The notes under the pieces are model-generated. The model was not told the origin of the DNA. It saw only the letters and a list, made by a program, of their open reading frames with translations, and did no database searches. A program made the position numbers and the translations under genes. A stretch of DNA of 19,738 nucleotides from CBFHWY01 sp965659675 (GTDB taxonomy: Bacteria; Bacteroidota; Bacteroidia; Flavobacteriales_G; Salibacteraceae): positions 1 through 19,738 of the forward strand of contig CBFHWY010000051.1 in NCBI GenBank assembly GCA_965659675.1. The letters run 5' to 3'. Positions 6,903-13,870 of this stretch are shown here, in pieces (position 1 is the stretch's first letter; every line of letters starts with the position of its first letter).

Positions 6903-9551
6903 TTAATATCCGAGTATTGGTCCCAACCAGCGTTCGCATTCTTCCAGAGACATGCCTTTGCGCTCAGCGTAAGAAGCAAGCTGATCCTTGCCGATCTTTC
7001 CGACATTAAAGTAGCGCGACTCGGGATGGGCAAAGTACCAACCACTAACCGCAGCCGTTGGGAACATGGCCATGCTTTCTGTAAGCGTTAAACCGATCTT
7101 TTCGGCCTCCAGTAATCGGAAGATCTCTGGTTTTTCTGTGTGATCTGGACAAGCGGGATAACCCGGCGCAGGTCTGATTCCCCTGTACTTTTCGCGAATA
7201 AGCTCTTCATTGCTTAGCGATTCTGTCTTCTCATAAGCCCAGAGTTCTTTTCTGACCTTTTCATGCATCATTTCTGCCATGGCCTCTGCGAGCCGGTCGG
7301 CAAGGGCTTTCAGCATAATAGCATGGTAATCGTCATGATCGGCCTCGTAGGTCTTCACTCGCTCATCTATACCGATCCCCGCATTGACTGCAAAGCAACC
7401 GATGTAGTCTTTTTCAGGATGGATATAATCCACAAGGGATCGATTTTTAGATCCCTCCCGAAGTTTTCCTTGCTGCCGCAGAAAATGGAATTCACCTGCT
7501 TTGCCATTCTCATCAAATAACTCAACATCCTCACCTTTTCTTTTTGCCTCCATGAATGCGATAGCTGCTTTCGGACGTATCCATTTTTCGCTAATGATGC
7601 GATCGAGCATTTGCTGGGCGTCTTCAAAAAGTTTTGTTGCTTCTTCCCCTACCTTCTTATCAGTTAAGATAGCCGGATATTTTCCATAAAGTTCCCAGGA
7701 ATTAAAGAAGGGAGTCCAATCGATGTAGTTCCTGAGCTCACGCAGATCGATATTATCAAAATGTCGTGTTCCGAGAAAAGAAGGCTTTACAATCTCAGTG
7801 GGCTCTGAACTTTCAAAGCCATTTGCACAGGCATCTTCAAAACTTAAAAGCTCTGCTTTTTTGTGCTTGGCAAAGTGAGCTTCACGTACCCTTTCATAAT
7901 CTGTTTTGATCTCCTTTACATAGTCCTCTTTTCTATGTCCGAGTAGCTTCTCTACCACCGTAACCGCACGAGAAGCATCGAGCACATGCACGGTGTTTCC
8001 AGATGGGTATTCTTCTTCGATCTTTACCGCAGTATGTGCTTTTGATGTAGTAGCTCCTCCGATGAGTAAAGGAATATCAAAGCCTCCTTTTTCCAATTCT
8101 TTGGCAACAAACACCATTTCATCGAGTGATGGGGTGATGAGCCCACTCAAGCCGATCACATCAACCTGATGTTTGCGAGCCTCCTCCAGGATCCTGTCTG
8201 CAGGCACCATCACACCAAGGTCGACCACCTCATAGTTATTGCAACCTAATACAACACCAACAATGTTTTTTCCAATATCGTGAACATCTCCCTTTACCGT
8301 TGCCATAAGTACCTTTCCCGCTGAAGAGGATTCTCCCTCTTCTTTTTCAGCTTCCAGATAGGGAAGAAGATAAGCCACTGCCTTTTTCATTACTCTGGCG
8401 CTTTTAACCACCTGAGGGAGGAACATCTTGCCAGAACCAAAGAGGTCACCCACCACATTCATTCCATCCATAAGTGGTCCCTCGATCACGTTTAAGGGCT
8501 TATCATAATACTGTCTGGCTTCCTCTGTATCTTCTACTATAAATTCAGTGATCCCTTTTACCAAAGCATGTTCAAGTCTTCCTCTAACATCCTGCTCTCT
8601 CCAGCTGAGGTCTTGCTTTCTTTCCTTTGGTCCACCCTTTACTGTTTCCGCAAACTCAAGCAATCTTTCGGTTGCATCATCGCGTCTGTTGAGCAATACA
8701 TCCTCCACATGTTCCAGCAGGTCTTTTGGTATCTCATCATAAACCTCAAGCAAGCTAGGGTTGACAATACCCATATCCATTCCCGCTTTTATTCCATGAT
8801 AAAGGAAGGCTGAGTGCATTGCTTCGCGCACTGCCTGATTTCCTCTAAAAGAGAAGGAGACATTGCTCACTCCTCCGCTCACTCTAGCATGAGGCAGGTT
8901 TTCTTTGATCCACTTTGTGGCTTTAAAAAAGTCAACTGCGTAGTTATTGTGCTCTTCTATGCCTGTAGCCACTGGGAATATATTCGGATCAAAAATGATA
9001 TCCTCCGGAGACATGCCCACCTCCTCAACCAGGAGGTCATAGCTTCTTTTGCAGATAGAAATACGGCGTTCATAGGTGTCGGCCTGTCCTTTTTCGTCAA
9101 ATGCCATCACCACAACTGCAGCGCCATACAGTTTGATCTTATGAGCCTGTTCGAGGAAGGGTTTCTCTCCTTCTTTCAGGCTTATGCTATTTACGATGCC
9201 CTTACCCTGAATACATTTTAAGCCCGCTTCAATGATGTCCCATTTAGAGCTATCGATCATAACGGGAACTCGCGCGATATCAGGTTCAGCTGCGATCAGG
9301 TTAAGGAAACGGATCATTGCGGCTCTTCCATCGAGCATGCCTTCATCCATATTCACATCGATGATCTGTGCCCCGCCTTCAACTTGCTCGGTGGCTACTT
9401 CAAGGGCTTCTTCGTAGTTCTCTTCTTTAATGAGTCGAAGGAACTTGCGTGAACCTGTCACGTTGGTACGTTCACCAATGTTCACAAAGTTGGTGTTTGG
9501 TGTTACCACCAAAGGTTCTAATCCGCTTAATTTTAAAGGTCTGTATGTCAT
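6903..9551 (-). CDS. metH: Cobalamin-dependent methionine synthase, C-terminal part (pterin, B12 and activation domains)
   Basis: 882 residues covering everything in MetH except the homocysteine domain. The pterin-binding domain starts with FVNIGERTNVTGSRKF (22-37) and includes IIDVNMDEGMLDG (63-75). The helical cap and B12-binding domain carry the cobalt-ligating histidine in GDVHDIGKNIVG (H424) and the LIGGATTS motif (496-503). The C-terminal activation domain has RGIRPAPGYPACPDH (790-804) for S-adenosylmethionine binding and ends MSLEECERWLGPILGY. Together with the 336-residue upstream gene the total is 1218 residues, close to E. coli MetH (1227). It starts directly at the upstream stop (TAAATG) behind an unusually strong Shine-Dalgarno sequence, so the halves should be made together. 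Regulated by the SAM-I riboswitch upstream of the pair. Confidence 0.97.
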   Translation of the reverse strand: MTYRPLKLSGLEPLVVTPNTNFVNIGERTNVTGSRKFLRLIKEENYEEALEVATEQVEGGAQIIDVNMDEGMLDGRAAMIRFLNLIAAEPDIARVPVMIDSSKWDIIEAGLKCIQGKGIVNSISLKEGEKPFLEQAHKIKLYGAAVVVMAFDEKGQADTYERRISICKRSYDLLVEEVGMSPEDIIFDPNIFPVATGIEEHNNYAVDFFKATKWIKENLPHARVSGGVSNVSFSFRGNQAVREAMHSAFLYHGIKAGMDMGIVNPSLLEVYDEIPKDLLEHVEDVLLNRRDDATERLLEFAETVKGGPKERKQDLSWREQDVRGRLEHALVKGITEFIVEDTEEARQYYDKPLNVIEGPLMDGMNVVGDLFGSGKMFLPQVVKSARVMKKAVAYLLPYLEAEKEEGESSSAGKVLMATVKGDVHDIGKNIVGVVLGCNNYEVVDLGVMVPADRILEEARKHQVDVIGLSGLITPSLDEMVFVAKELEKGGFDIPLLIGGATTSKAHTAVKIEEEYPSGNTVHVLDASRAVTVVEKLLGHRKEDYVKEIKTDYERVREAHFAKHKKAELLSFEDACANGFESSEPTEIVKPSFLGTRHFDNIDLRELRNYIDWTPFFNSWELYGKYPAILTDKKVGEEATKLFEDAQQMLDRIISEKWIRPKAAIAFMEAKRKGEDVELFDENGKAGEFHFLRQQGKLREGSKNRSLVDYIHPEKDYIGCFAVNAGIGIDERVKTYEADHDDYHAIMLKALADRLAEAMAEMMHEKVRKELWAYEKTESLSNEELIREKYRGIRPAPGYPACPDHTEKPEIFRLLEAEKIGLTLTESMAMFPTAAVSGWYFAHPESRYFNVGKIGKDQLASYAERKGMSLEECERWLGPILGY

Positions 9552-10562
9552 TTACACTTCCTCCTTATTAAGGGTTTTACGTGCTTGATATTTTGCGGCA
9601 GTTTTTGCGATCTCCCTGATATGATCAGGGGTAGTACCACAACAACCTCCTATGATATTGATAAGGCCTTCTTTCAGAAACACCTCAATTTGCTGAGCCA
9701 TATCTTCGGGCGACTGATCGTATTCACCAAACTCATTTGGCAATCCAGCGTTAGGGTGCGCGCTTACGAAAGACTCCGATTTGGAAGCCAGCACCTGTAA
9801 GTATGGTCGAAGTTGTTTTGCTCCCAGTGCACAATTGAGTCCAACACTCATGAGCGGCATATGAGAGATCGATATCAGGAAAGCTTCGGTGGTTTGACCA
9901 CTTAGGGTACGTCCACTTGCATCGGTGATGGTTCCTGAAACCATAATTGGAACATCAGTTCCTCTTTCGATATTCAATTCCTGAATCGCCATAAGGGCTG
10001 CCTTTGCATTGAGTGTATCAAATACGGTCTCGACCAAAAAGATATCTGCTCCACCATCGAGCAAAGCTCCTGCCTGTTGGTTATATGCTTTTTTGAGTGT
10101 GTCAAAATCGATGGCTCGATAGCCAGGATCATTCACATCTGGAGAGATGGATGCTGTTCTGTTTGTTGGTCCTATAGAACCTGCCACAAACCTCGGCTTA
10201 TGGGGTTCTTTCTCGGTAAATTCATCTGCTACTTCCCGCGCGAGCCGAGCCGATTCATAGTTCAGGTCATAAACCGCATCCTCCAGGTGATAGTCTGCCT
10301 GGGCAATAGTGGTGCTGCTGAAGGTATTGGTTTCGGCAATATCCGCTCCTGCTTCAAAGTACAAGGCATGTATCTCCTTCAGCACATCTGGTCGCGTTAA
10401 TGCCAGTAGATCATTATTTCCTTTTAGGGAATGTGCATGATCTTTAAAGCGTTCTCCTCTAAAGTCTTCTTCCTCCAACTTGTAGCGTTGGATCATGGTT
10501 CCCATTGCCCCATCGAGGACAAGAATGCGATCCTTTAATATGTCTCTAATGTCTGTTTTCAT
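9552..10562 (-). CDS. metH: Homocysteine S-methyltransferase subunit of split methionine synthase
   Basis: 336 residues forming the homocysteine-binding barrel of MetH. It shows LVLDGAMGTMIQR (14-26), AETNTFSST (76-84), the first zinc ligand in GLNCALGAK (C244), and the paired zinc ligands in GGCCGTTPDHI (C307, C308). These cysteines bind zinc, which activates the homocysteine thiolate for transfer of the methyl group from methylcobalamin. The protein ends at the boundary where the pterin domain begins in single-chain MetH, and the next gene supplies the rest. The split is clean at the domain junction, with stop and start codons abutting, so I read it as two true subunits. As I recall, this two-gene form is usual in many Bacteroidota. 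It is the first gene after the SAM-I riboswitch. Confidence 0.95.
   Translation of the reverse strand: MKTDIRDILKDRILVLDGAMGTMIQRYKLEEEDFRGERFKDHAHSLKGNNDLLALTRPDVLKEIHALYFEAGADIAETNTFSSTTIAQADYHLEDAVYDLNYESARLAREVADEFTEKEPHKPRFVAGSIGPTNRTASISPDVNDPGYRAIDFDTLKKAYNQQAGALLDGGADIFLVETVFDTLNAKAALMAIQELNIERGTDVPIMVSGTITDASGRTLSGQTTEAFLISISHMPLMSVGLNCALGAKQLRPYLQVLASKSESFVSAHPNAGLPNEFGEYDQSPEDMAQQIEVFLKEGLINIIGGCCGTTPDHIREIAKTAAKYQARKTLNKEEV
9560..9566 (-). promoter_or_regulatory. Strong Shine-Dalgarno for the second metH gene
   Basis: The minus strand reads AAGGAGG, then 8 nt, then the ATG at 9551. It lies within the last codons of the first metH gene (AAG GAG GAA GTG TAA). Most starts in this window have no such sequence, so this one stands out. 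It supports true re-initiation at the TAAATG junction and not a frameshifted single gene. Confidence 0.75.
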
Positions 10563-10565
10563 TCC

Positions 10566-10599
10566 AAAAAAAAATCTCTCCCATTTTTTGGAAGAGATT
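10566..10599 (-). terminator. Intrinsic terminator of the SAM-I riboswitch
   Basis: On the minus strand AATCTCTTCC (10599-10590) pairs with GGGAGAGATT (10582-10573) over ten base pairs with one G-U, around a 7-nt AAAAAAT loop. A run of nine T follows (10574-10566). The T-run ends only 3 nt before the metH ATG at 10562, so the expression platform sits hard against the coding region. Confidence 0.9.
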
Positions 10600-10625
10600 C
10601 ACATTAAGTTTTTTTGAAACTTCAT

Positions 10626-10732
10626 ACTTATCTATTCCCAATGGGACAGGATTTGGCACCTTATCTTGGATCTCTCCAGTGATGGTTGCCAAGGGTTCCA
10701 CGGGCCTGATCCCTCCCCCTTTCTCAATAAGT
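10626..10732 (-). promoter_or_regulatory. SAM-I (S-box) riboswitch controlling metH
   Basis: Read on the minus strand, the core matches the S-box consensus: ACTTATTGAGAAAGGGGGAG, then GGATCAGGCCC, then GGAACCCTTGGCAACC, then AAGGTGCCAAATCC, ending AATAGATAAGT. P1 is formed by ACTTAT (10732-10727) with ATAAGT (10631-10626). P3 includes TGGA-GAGA-TCCA, and P4 includes TCCC-ATT-GGGA. S-adenosylmethionine binding stabilises P1 and lets the downstream terminator form, so metH is shut off when SAM is plentiful. Length (107 nt) is normal. The aptamer stands between the cox accessory genes and the metH pair. Confidence 0.97.
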
Positions 10733-10751
10733 TATCGTAAGAACGTTTTGG

Positions 10752-10759
10752 CGAAAATA
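10752..10759 (-). promoter_or_regulatory. Candidate -7 element for the riboswitch-metH transcript
   Basis: The minus strand reads TATTTTCG, one mismatch from TAnnTTTG, 19 nt before the start of the riboswitch P1 stem. A TTTT at the end of the upstream gene lies at roughly -33 spacing. The distance fits a transcript starting just before the aptamer, but the match is weak. Confidence 0.35.
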
Positions 10760-10769
10760 GTGATAAAGT

Positions 10770-11024
10770 CTATTCGCCGTTAAAATCATTCAGTTTTGAC
10801 AGTACCGGTTTTCTGAAAAGTAGCACTCCAGCTACTACCAGCAAGATATACGGAATTCCCATGATGTAGAGAATACCGCTATTCAAACCCTGACCCATTT
10901 TCGAGCCTCCATTCACGCTTGACTCAGCCACTGCCTTGCACATAGAGCATTGGGCTTCAAGATCGATATTGAGTGTTAGGAACACTACAATAAAAAAAAG
11001 CGATATGGCGATTTTCTTAAGCAT
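10770..11024 (-). CDS. Small CxxC membrane protein at the end of the cox accessory operon
   Basis: 84 residues from the ATG at 11024 (MLKKIAIS). The frame is open further upstream, but only this start gives a normal signal peptide (about 1-23, ending LEAQ) and a typical overlap. The mature protein begins QCSMCKAVAESS, with a CxxC pair right after the predicted cleavage site. A glycine-rich linker and one membrane segment (about ILYIMGIPYILLVVAGVLLF) follow, then a short charged tail. The ATG overlaps the DUF420 stop by 8 nt, so it is clearly in the cox operon. I recall small proteins of this kind in the same place in other Bacteroidota, but no function. A periplasmic thiol or copper/heme handling role is a guess from the CxxC and the neighbours. 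Confidence 0.8.
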   Translation of the reverse strand: MLKKIAISLFFIVVFLTLNIDLEAQCSMCKAVAESSVNGGSKMGQGLNSGILYIMGIPYILLVVAGVLLFRKPVLSKLNDFNGE

Positions 11025-11547
11025 AATACGGTGAAAGCATGGCATACACCAATACTCCTGTAAAGGTAACATATAGCCAAATAGGATAGGTGAACTTAAC
11101 CAGTCTTCTGTGTTTTTGGACATCGCCAATGAGTCCGAGGTAATAAGCAATAAGGATCATTGGTAATGAAATGCCTGCAAGCAAGATATGTGTGATCAAA
11201 ATGAAATAGAACAAAGCTTTTGATTCGCCCAAATACGAAGTATCACCAGCAAGGTAGTGGTACAATACATAATTCAACAAGAACACCACGGATAACAACA
11301 TTGCTGTAGTATTCAGTTTCTTGTGTAGCTCAACATTCTTATTCTTGATGGCGACCAAAGAAGCAATGAGTAACACGAAGCAGGTGCCATTGATGATTGC
11401 ATTCAACATCGGCTGGAAGCTTGTGAATGAAGGCTGGTTCTCTACACTGGGCAGGTAGTGTAGGGCGATGACCAATGCATATACCACGATGGTAAATATC
11501 CAGATCGAGGTGAGTGACTTTTTCCTATTCTGAAGAATTGCGTTCAT
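11017..11547 (-). CDS. DUF420 (CtaM-like) cytochrome oxidase assembly membrane protein
   Basis: 176 residues with about five membrane segments, starting near SIWIFTIVVYALVIAL (14-29). Histidines sit near the membrane ends: ELHKKLN, YVLYHYLAGD, ITHILLAG and VQKHRRLVKF, the DUF420 pattern. The DUF420 protein CtaM of Staphylococcus aureus is needed for an active heme A oxidase, so an assembly role fits here. The start overlaps the SCO-like gene by 23 nt; the next in-frame methionine is inside the second membrane segment, so the overlap is real. The downstream small CxxC gene overlaps its stop by 8 nt. Which oxidase it serves cannot be told because subunits I and II are not in the window. Confidence 0.85.
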   Translation of the reverse strand: MNAILQNRKKSLTSIWIFTIVVYALVIALHYLPSVENQPSFTSFQPMLNAIINGTCFVLLIASLVAIKNKNVELHKKLNTTAMLLSVVFLLNYVLYHYLAGDTSYLGESKALFYFILITHILLAGISLPMILIAYYLGLIGDVQKHRRLVKFTYPIWLYVTFTGVLVYAMLSPYYA

Positions 11548-12154
11548 CTTTCTTTGGTATTAGCTCGTCGGCCTTTAATGCCTTGATATCATCAGAAAGG
11601 TCTTTTACCTTACTGTACTCATCACCATTGTAAACGCCTCTTAAATAAGATTGTTTATCCATGAGGTAGAGACGGTAGCACACACTATTCTTAGGAAAAG
11701 TATCCCAGTTGAAGTGTTTGCTAATCAGTTCCTGGAGTCCACCTTCCAAATTGAGCAAGATCCATTTCTCTTCTGAATTTTCGAATGCCTGAGTGAGGGC
11801 CTTTTCATTACTGACATCTGTGTCACTTATCAGCAAGATGCGAAAATCCTCCATTGGAGAAAGCTTCTCCGCAAGGGAAGATAGCTGTGTGCCTATTCTC
11901 GAGCTCAGTTCCATATTGGTCTGATCGATAAAGGCAATGACTGTGTTACATGTATCCAGCTCGGGCCAGATAGCTGCAATATCCTCCTGAAGTTTCAAGG
12001 CATCATAGATCGTATCACCATTTTGATCAAGCTGATACTCTCCGTAATACGGTAAACTGAACAGGTTGTGCTTACCCGTTGACAGTCCGATATAAAGTAA
12101 GCTTGGAAATAGAAGTATGAGGAATAATAGCCCCCATTTGGTGGCTTTGCTCAT
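11525..12154 (-). CDS. SCO1/SenC-like protein lacking the copper-binding motif
   Basis: 209 residues from ATG 12154; a TTG six bases upstream is less likely. There is one N-terminal membrane anchor (about 7-24), then a thioredoxin-like domain. Its ends look like SCO proteins of this operon position: LPYYGEYQLDQNGDTIY (35-51) near the front and RLYLMDKQSYLRGVYNGDE (161-179) near the end. SCO proteins carry CxxxC and a histidine that bind copper for the CuA site. Here the matching segment reads AFIDQTNMELSSRIG (74-88), with no cysteine, and the conserved histidine region has none. Only C69 and C159 are present. So it keeps the SCO fold and place but probably not copper delivery. The family call rests on position and weak motifs; another thioredoxin-fold protein is possible. 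Confidence 0.65.
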   Translation of the reverse strand: MSKATKWGLLFLILLFPSLLYIGLSTGKHNLFSLPYYGEYQLDQNGDTIYDALKLQEDIAAIWPELDTCNTVIAFIDQTNMELSSRIGTQLSSLAEKLSPMEDFRILLISDTDVSNEKALTQAFENSEEKWILLNLEGGLQELISKHFNWDTFPKNSVCYRLYLMDKQSYLRGVYNGDEYSKVKDLSDDIKALKADELIPKKDERNSSE

Positions 12155-12160
12155 CTTCAA

Positions 12161-12532
12161 TTAAAGTCCTAATAACTGACGAATAGAGTAAAGCACGTTG
12201 GCTTCGCTGAAAAGAATGAACATCAAGTAAAGGATGAACAGTGCGTAAGGGGCCAGTATCACGTAACGCAGGGCTTTTCTCTCATCCCCAAGGTGCATGA
12301 ATATCATCACAATGTAAGCAGCCTTAACCAATGTCATCACGATAAAGGTCCACTTAACTATATCCCATTTCACTCCAGCATAATCAGAAGCGATAATTCC
12401 AAGACCAACCTCTAATGCAGTGATAACCGTAAGCAGAATCGTAACGAAGATGATCTTCTTACGGATCTTTTTACCCGTTTCCTCGTCGTGATGTGCGTCT
12501 AAAGAATATTCAATAATATCGTCTCTTTCCAT
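12161..12532 (-). CDS. Cytochrome c oxidase subunit IV family protein
   Basis: 123 residues. A charged N-terminus (MERDDIIEYSLDAHHDEETG) is followed by three membrane segments: about 27-48 (IIFVTILLTVITALEVGLGI), 59-79 (VKWTFIVMTLVKAAYIVMIF) and 90-110 (VILAPYALFILYLMFILF). The MIFMHLGDERKALRY stretch after the second helix is typical of bacterial caa3-type subunit IV. This small subunit has no cofactor and probably stabilises the complex. It starts 12 nt after the second subunit III gene and ends 6 nt before the SCO-like gene. Confidence 0.88.
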   Translation of the reverse strand: MERDDIIEYSLDAHHDEETGKKIRKKIIFVTILLTVITALEVGLGIIASDYAGVKWDIVKWTFIVMTLVKAAYIVMIFMHLGDERKALRYVILAPYALFILYLMFILFSEANVLYSIRQLLGL

Positions 12533-12544
12533 GGCTTATATCTG

Positions 12545-13261
12545 TTAGATAAGATAGTAGAAGGTGAAAACAAATACCCAAACCAGGTCAACAAAGTGCC
12601 AGTAAAGACCAACTTTCTCAACCATTTCATAGTGTCCTCTTTTCTCGTAGGTTCCTTTGATCACATTCAGAAGAATGATGAAGTTAAGAACCACTCCTGA
12701 GAATACGTGTGTTCCGTGAAATCCAGTAACGAAGAAGAAGAACTGCGTATAGTGCGGCGCGCCCGCCGTCACCCCATCTGCTGCGGGGTAGGGGTTTTGT
12801 GTAAGAGAGGCATTATCAGCCCAGGTGCTGAGATCACCATCAGGACCTGCAATATATGATGCCCACTCCCATGCCTGAGAACCCAGAAAGAAAAGTCCTC
12901 CAACTACGGTCAGACCCAACCAAAGGATCACATTCTTTTTGTCCATTCTATGTCCAGCTTCAACAGCCAAAACCATCGTTACCGAGCTAACGATAAGAAT
13001 GAATGTCATCAGGGCCACATAAGCCAAGGGAAGGTGAGCATGTGTAAATGGAAAGTGAAAGAAGATATGTTCAGACTTGGGCCAGGTATCTGCGAATTTC
13101 ATTTTCATGAATCCGAGCGAGACCAAAAGTCCTCCAAATGTCAATGCATCAGAGATGAGGAAGAACCACATCATCATCTTTCCGTAGCTCACGCTGAAAG
13201 GAGATCGTCCCCCTTCCCAGAGCGTTGTAGTATCTATCGCTTTAGTAGCTTCTCCGGCCAT
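12545..13261 (-). CDS. Cytochrome c oxidase subunit III (second copy)
   Basis: 238 residues with five or more membrane helices. Subunit III landmarks are present: MMMWFFLISDALTFGGL (29-45), the buried glutamate in LGSQAWEWASYI, the FHGTHVFSGVVLN helix, and the terminal LYWHFVDLVWVFVFTFYYLI. A loop of about 45 residues between the EW and HGTH helices (DGDLSTWADNASLTQNPYP region) is an insertion relative to the shorter paralogue next door. Subunit III supports proton uptake and stability of subunit I. It lies 15 nt after the other subunit III gene and 12 nt before subunit IV. The two subunit III proteins are clearly different in sequence, so they are old paralogues and not a recent duplication. 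Confidence 0.93.
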   Translation of the reverse strand: MAGEATKAIDTTTLWEGGRSPFSVSYGKMMMWFFLISDALTFGGLLVSLGFMKMKFADTWPKSEHIFFHFPFTHAHLPLAYVALMTFILIVSSVTMVLAVEAGHRMDKKNVILWLGLTVVGGLFFLGSQAWEWASYIAGPDGDLSTWADNASLTQNPYPAADGVTAGAPHYTQFFFFVTGFHGTHVFSGVVLNFIILLNVIKGTYEKRGHYEMVEKVGLYWHFVDLVWVFVFTFYYLI

Positions 13262-13276
13262 AGTAGTTTGTTCGTT

Positions 13277-13861
13277 TTAACGGATATACATTAAGAACAG
13301 CAGCAAATATATCCATAAAATGTCTAAAAAATGCCAGAAGGTGGCTGTCAATTCCAGACCTGTATAGTTGTTTGAATTATAGCGTTTTAAGAGTGCTTTT
13401 ACCAATGTGAAGAGCAAAGCGAACAAACCTCCTGCAAGGTGAGCGAGGTGCACTCCGGTGATCACATAAAGGAATGAACCCGCCGCATTACTCTGAGCTC
13501 CGGTGAAGAAAATACCCATGTCGATCATATCTCCCCAGGCCTCAAATTGGAAGTATGCAAAGAGCAAACCAAGTAAGGTTGTAAGCCCTAAAGAAAGGGT
13601 GATCGCATTGTAGTTATTGCTTTTCGCAAAACGCACCAGTGGAAGTAATGTAATACTGCTTAGTACGATCATCGCCGTGCTGATGTAGAAAGTGGTCGGG
13701 AGCTCAAAATAGAGCCATTGTCCTTCTGCCTGTCTCACAATGTAAGCAGAGGTGAGCCCCGCAAACAACATGATCATACTCAGGATGCTGATCCACAGCA
13801 TCGCCTTTTTGATTCGCCTTTTACTTTGAAATTCTTGTCTGATCGCTGTTTCGTCTGCCAT
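13277..13861 (-). CDS. Cytochrome c oxidase subunit III (first copy)
   Basis: 194 residues, five membrane helices. Landmarks: KKAMLWISILSMIMLFAGLTSAY (about 18-40), the AYFQFEAWGDM region carrying the conserved acidic residue, the GVHLAHLAGGL helix, and FWHFLDILWIYLLLFLMYI at the end. It is shorter than its neighbour and close to the minimal bacterial subunit III. It starts 9 nt after the cyoE stop. As I recall, a tandem pair of subunit III genes after cyoE is usual in Bacteroidota; both may belong to the same caa3/aa3-type complex. Catalytic subunits I and II must be encoded elsewhere. Confidence 0.92.
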   Translation of the reverse strand: MADETAIRQEFQSKRRIKKAMLWISILSMIMLFAGLTSAYIVRQAEGQWLYFELPTTFYISTAMIVLSSITLLPLVRFAKSNNYNAITLSLGLTTLLGLLFAYFQFEAWGDMIDMGIFFTGAQSNAAGSFLYVITGVHLAHLAGGLFALLFTLVKALLKRYNSNNYTGLELTATFWHFLDILWIYLLLFLMYIR

Positions 13862-13870
13862 GATCCTAAT

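Noticed and set aside
7263..7520. Plus-strand frames inside metH (also 8548-8813, 8814-9221 and 10077-10400)
   Set aside because: They are antisense to well-supported MetH domains and show no recognisable protein features.
9545..9560. metH interruption by a frameshift or nonsense mutation
   Set aside because: The break falls at the domain boundary, with TAA directly followed by ATG and a strong Shine-Dalgarno before it. Both parts are complete.
11025..11150. Longer N-terminus for the small CxxC protein
   Set aside because: The extra 42 residues overlap the DUF420 coding region out of frame and would put the signal peptide inside the protein.
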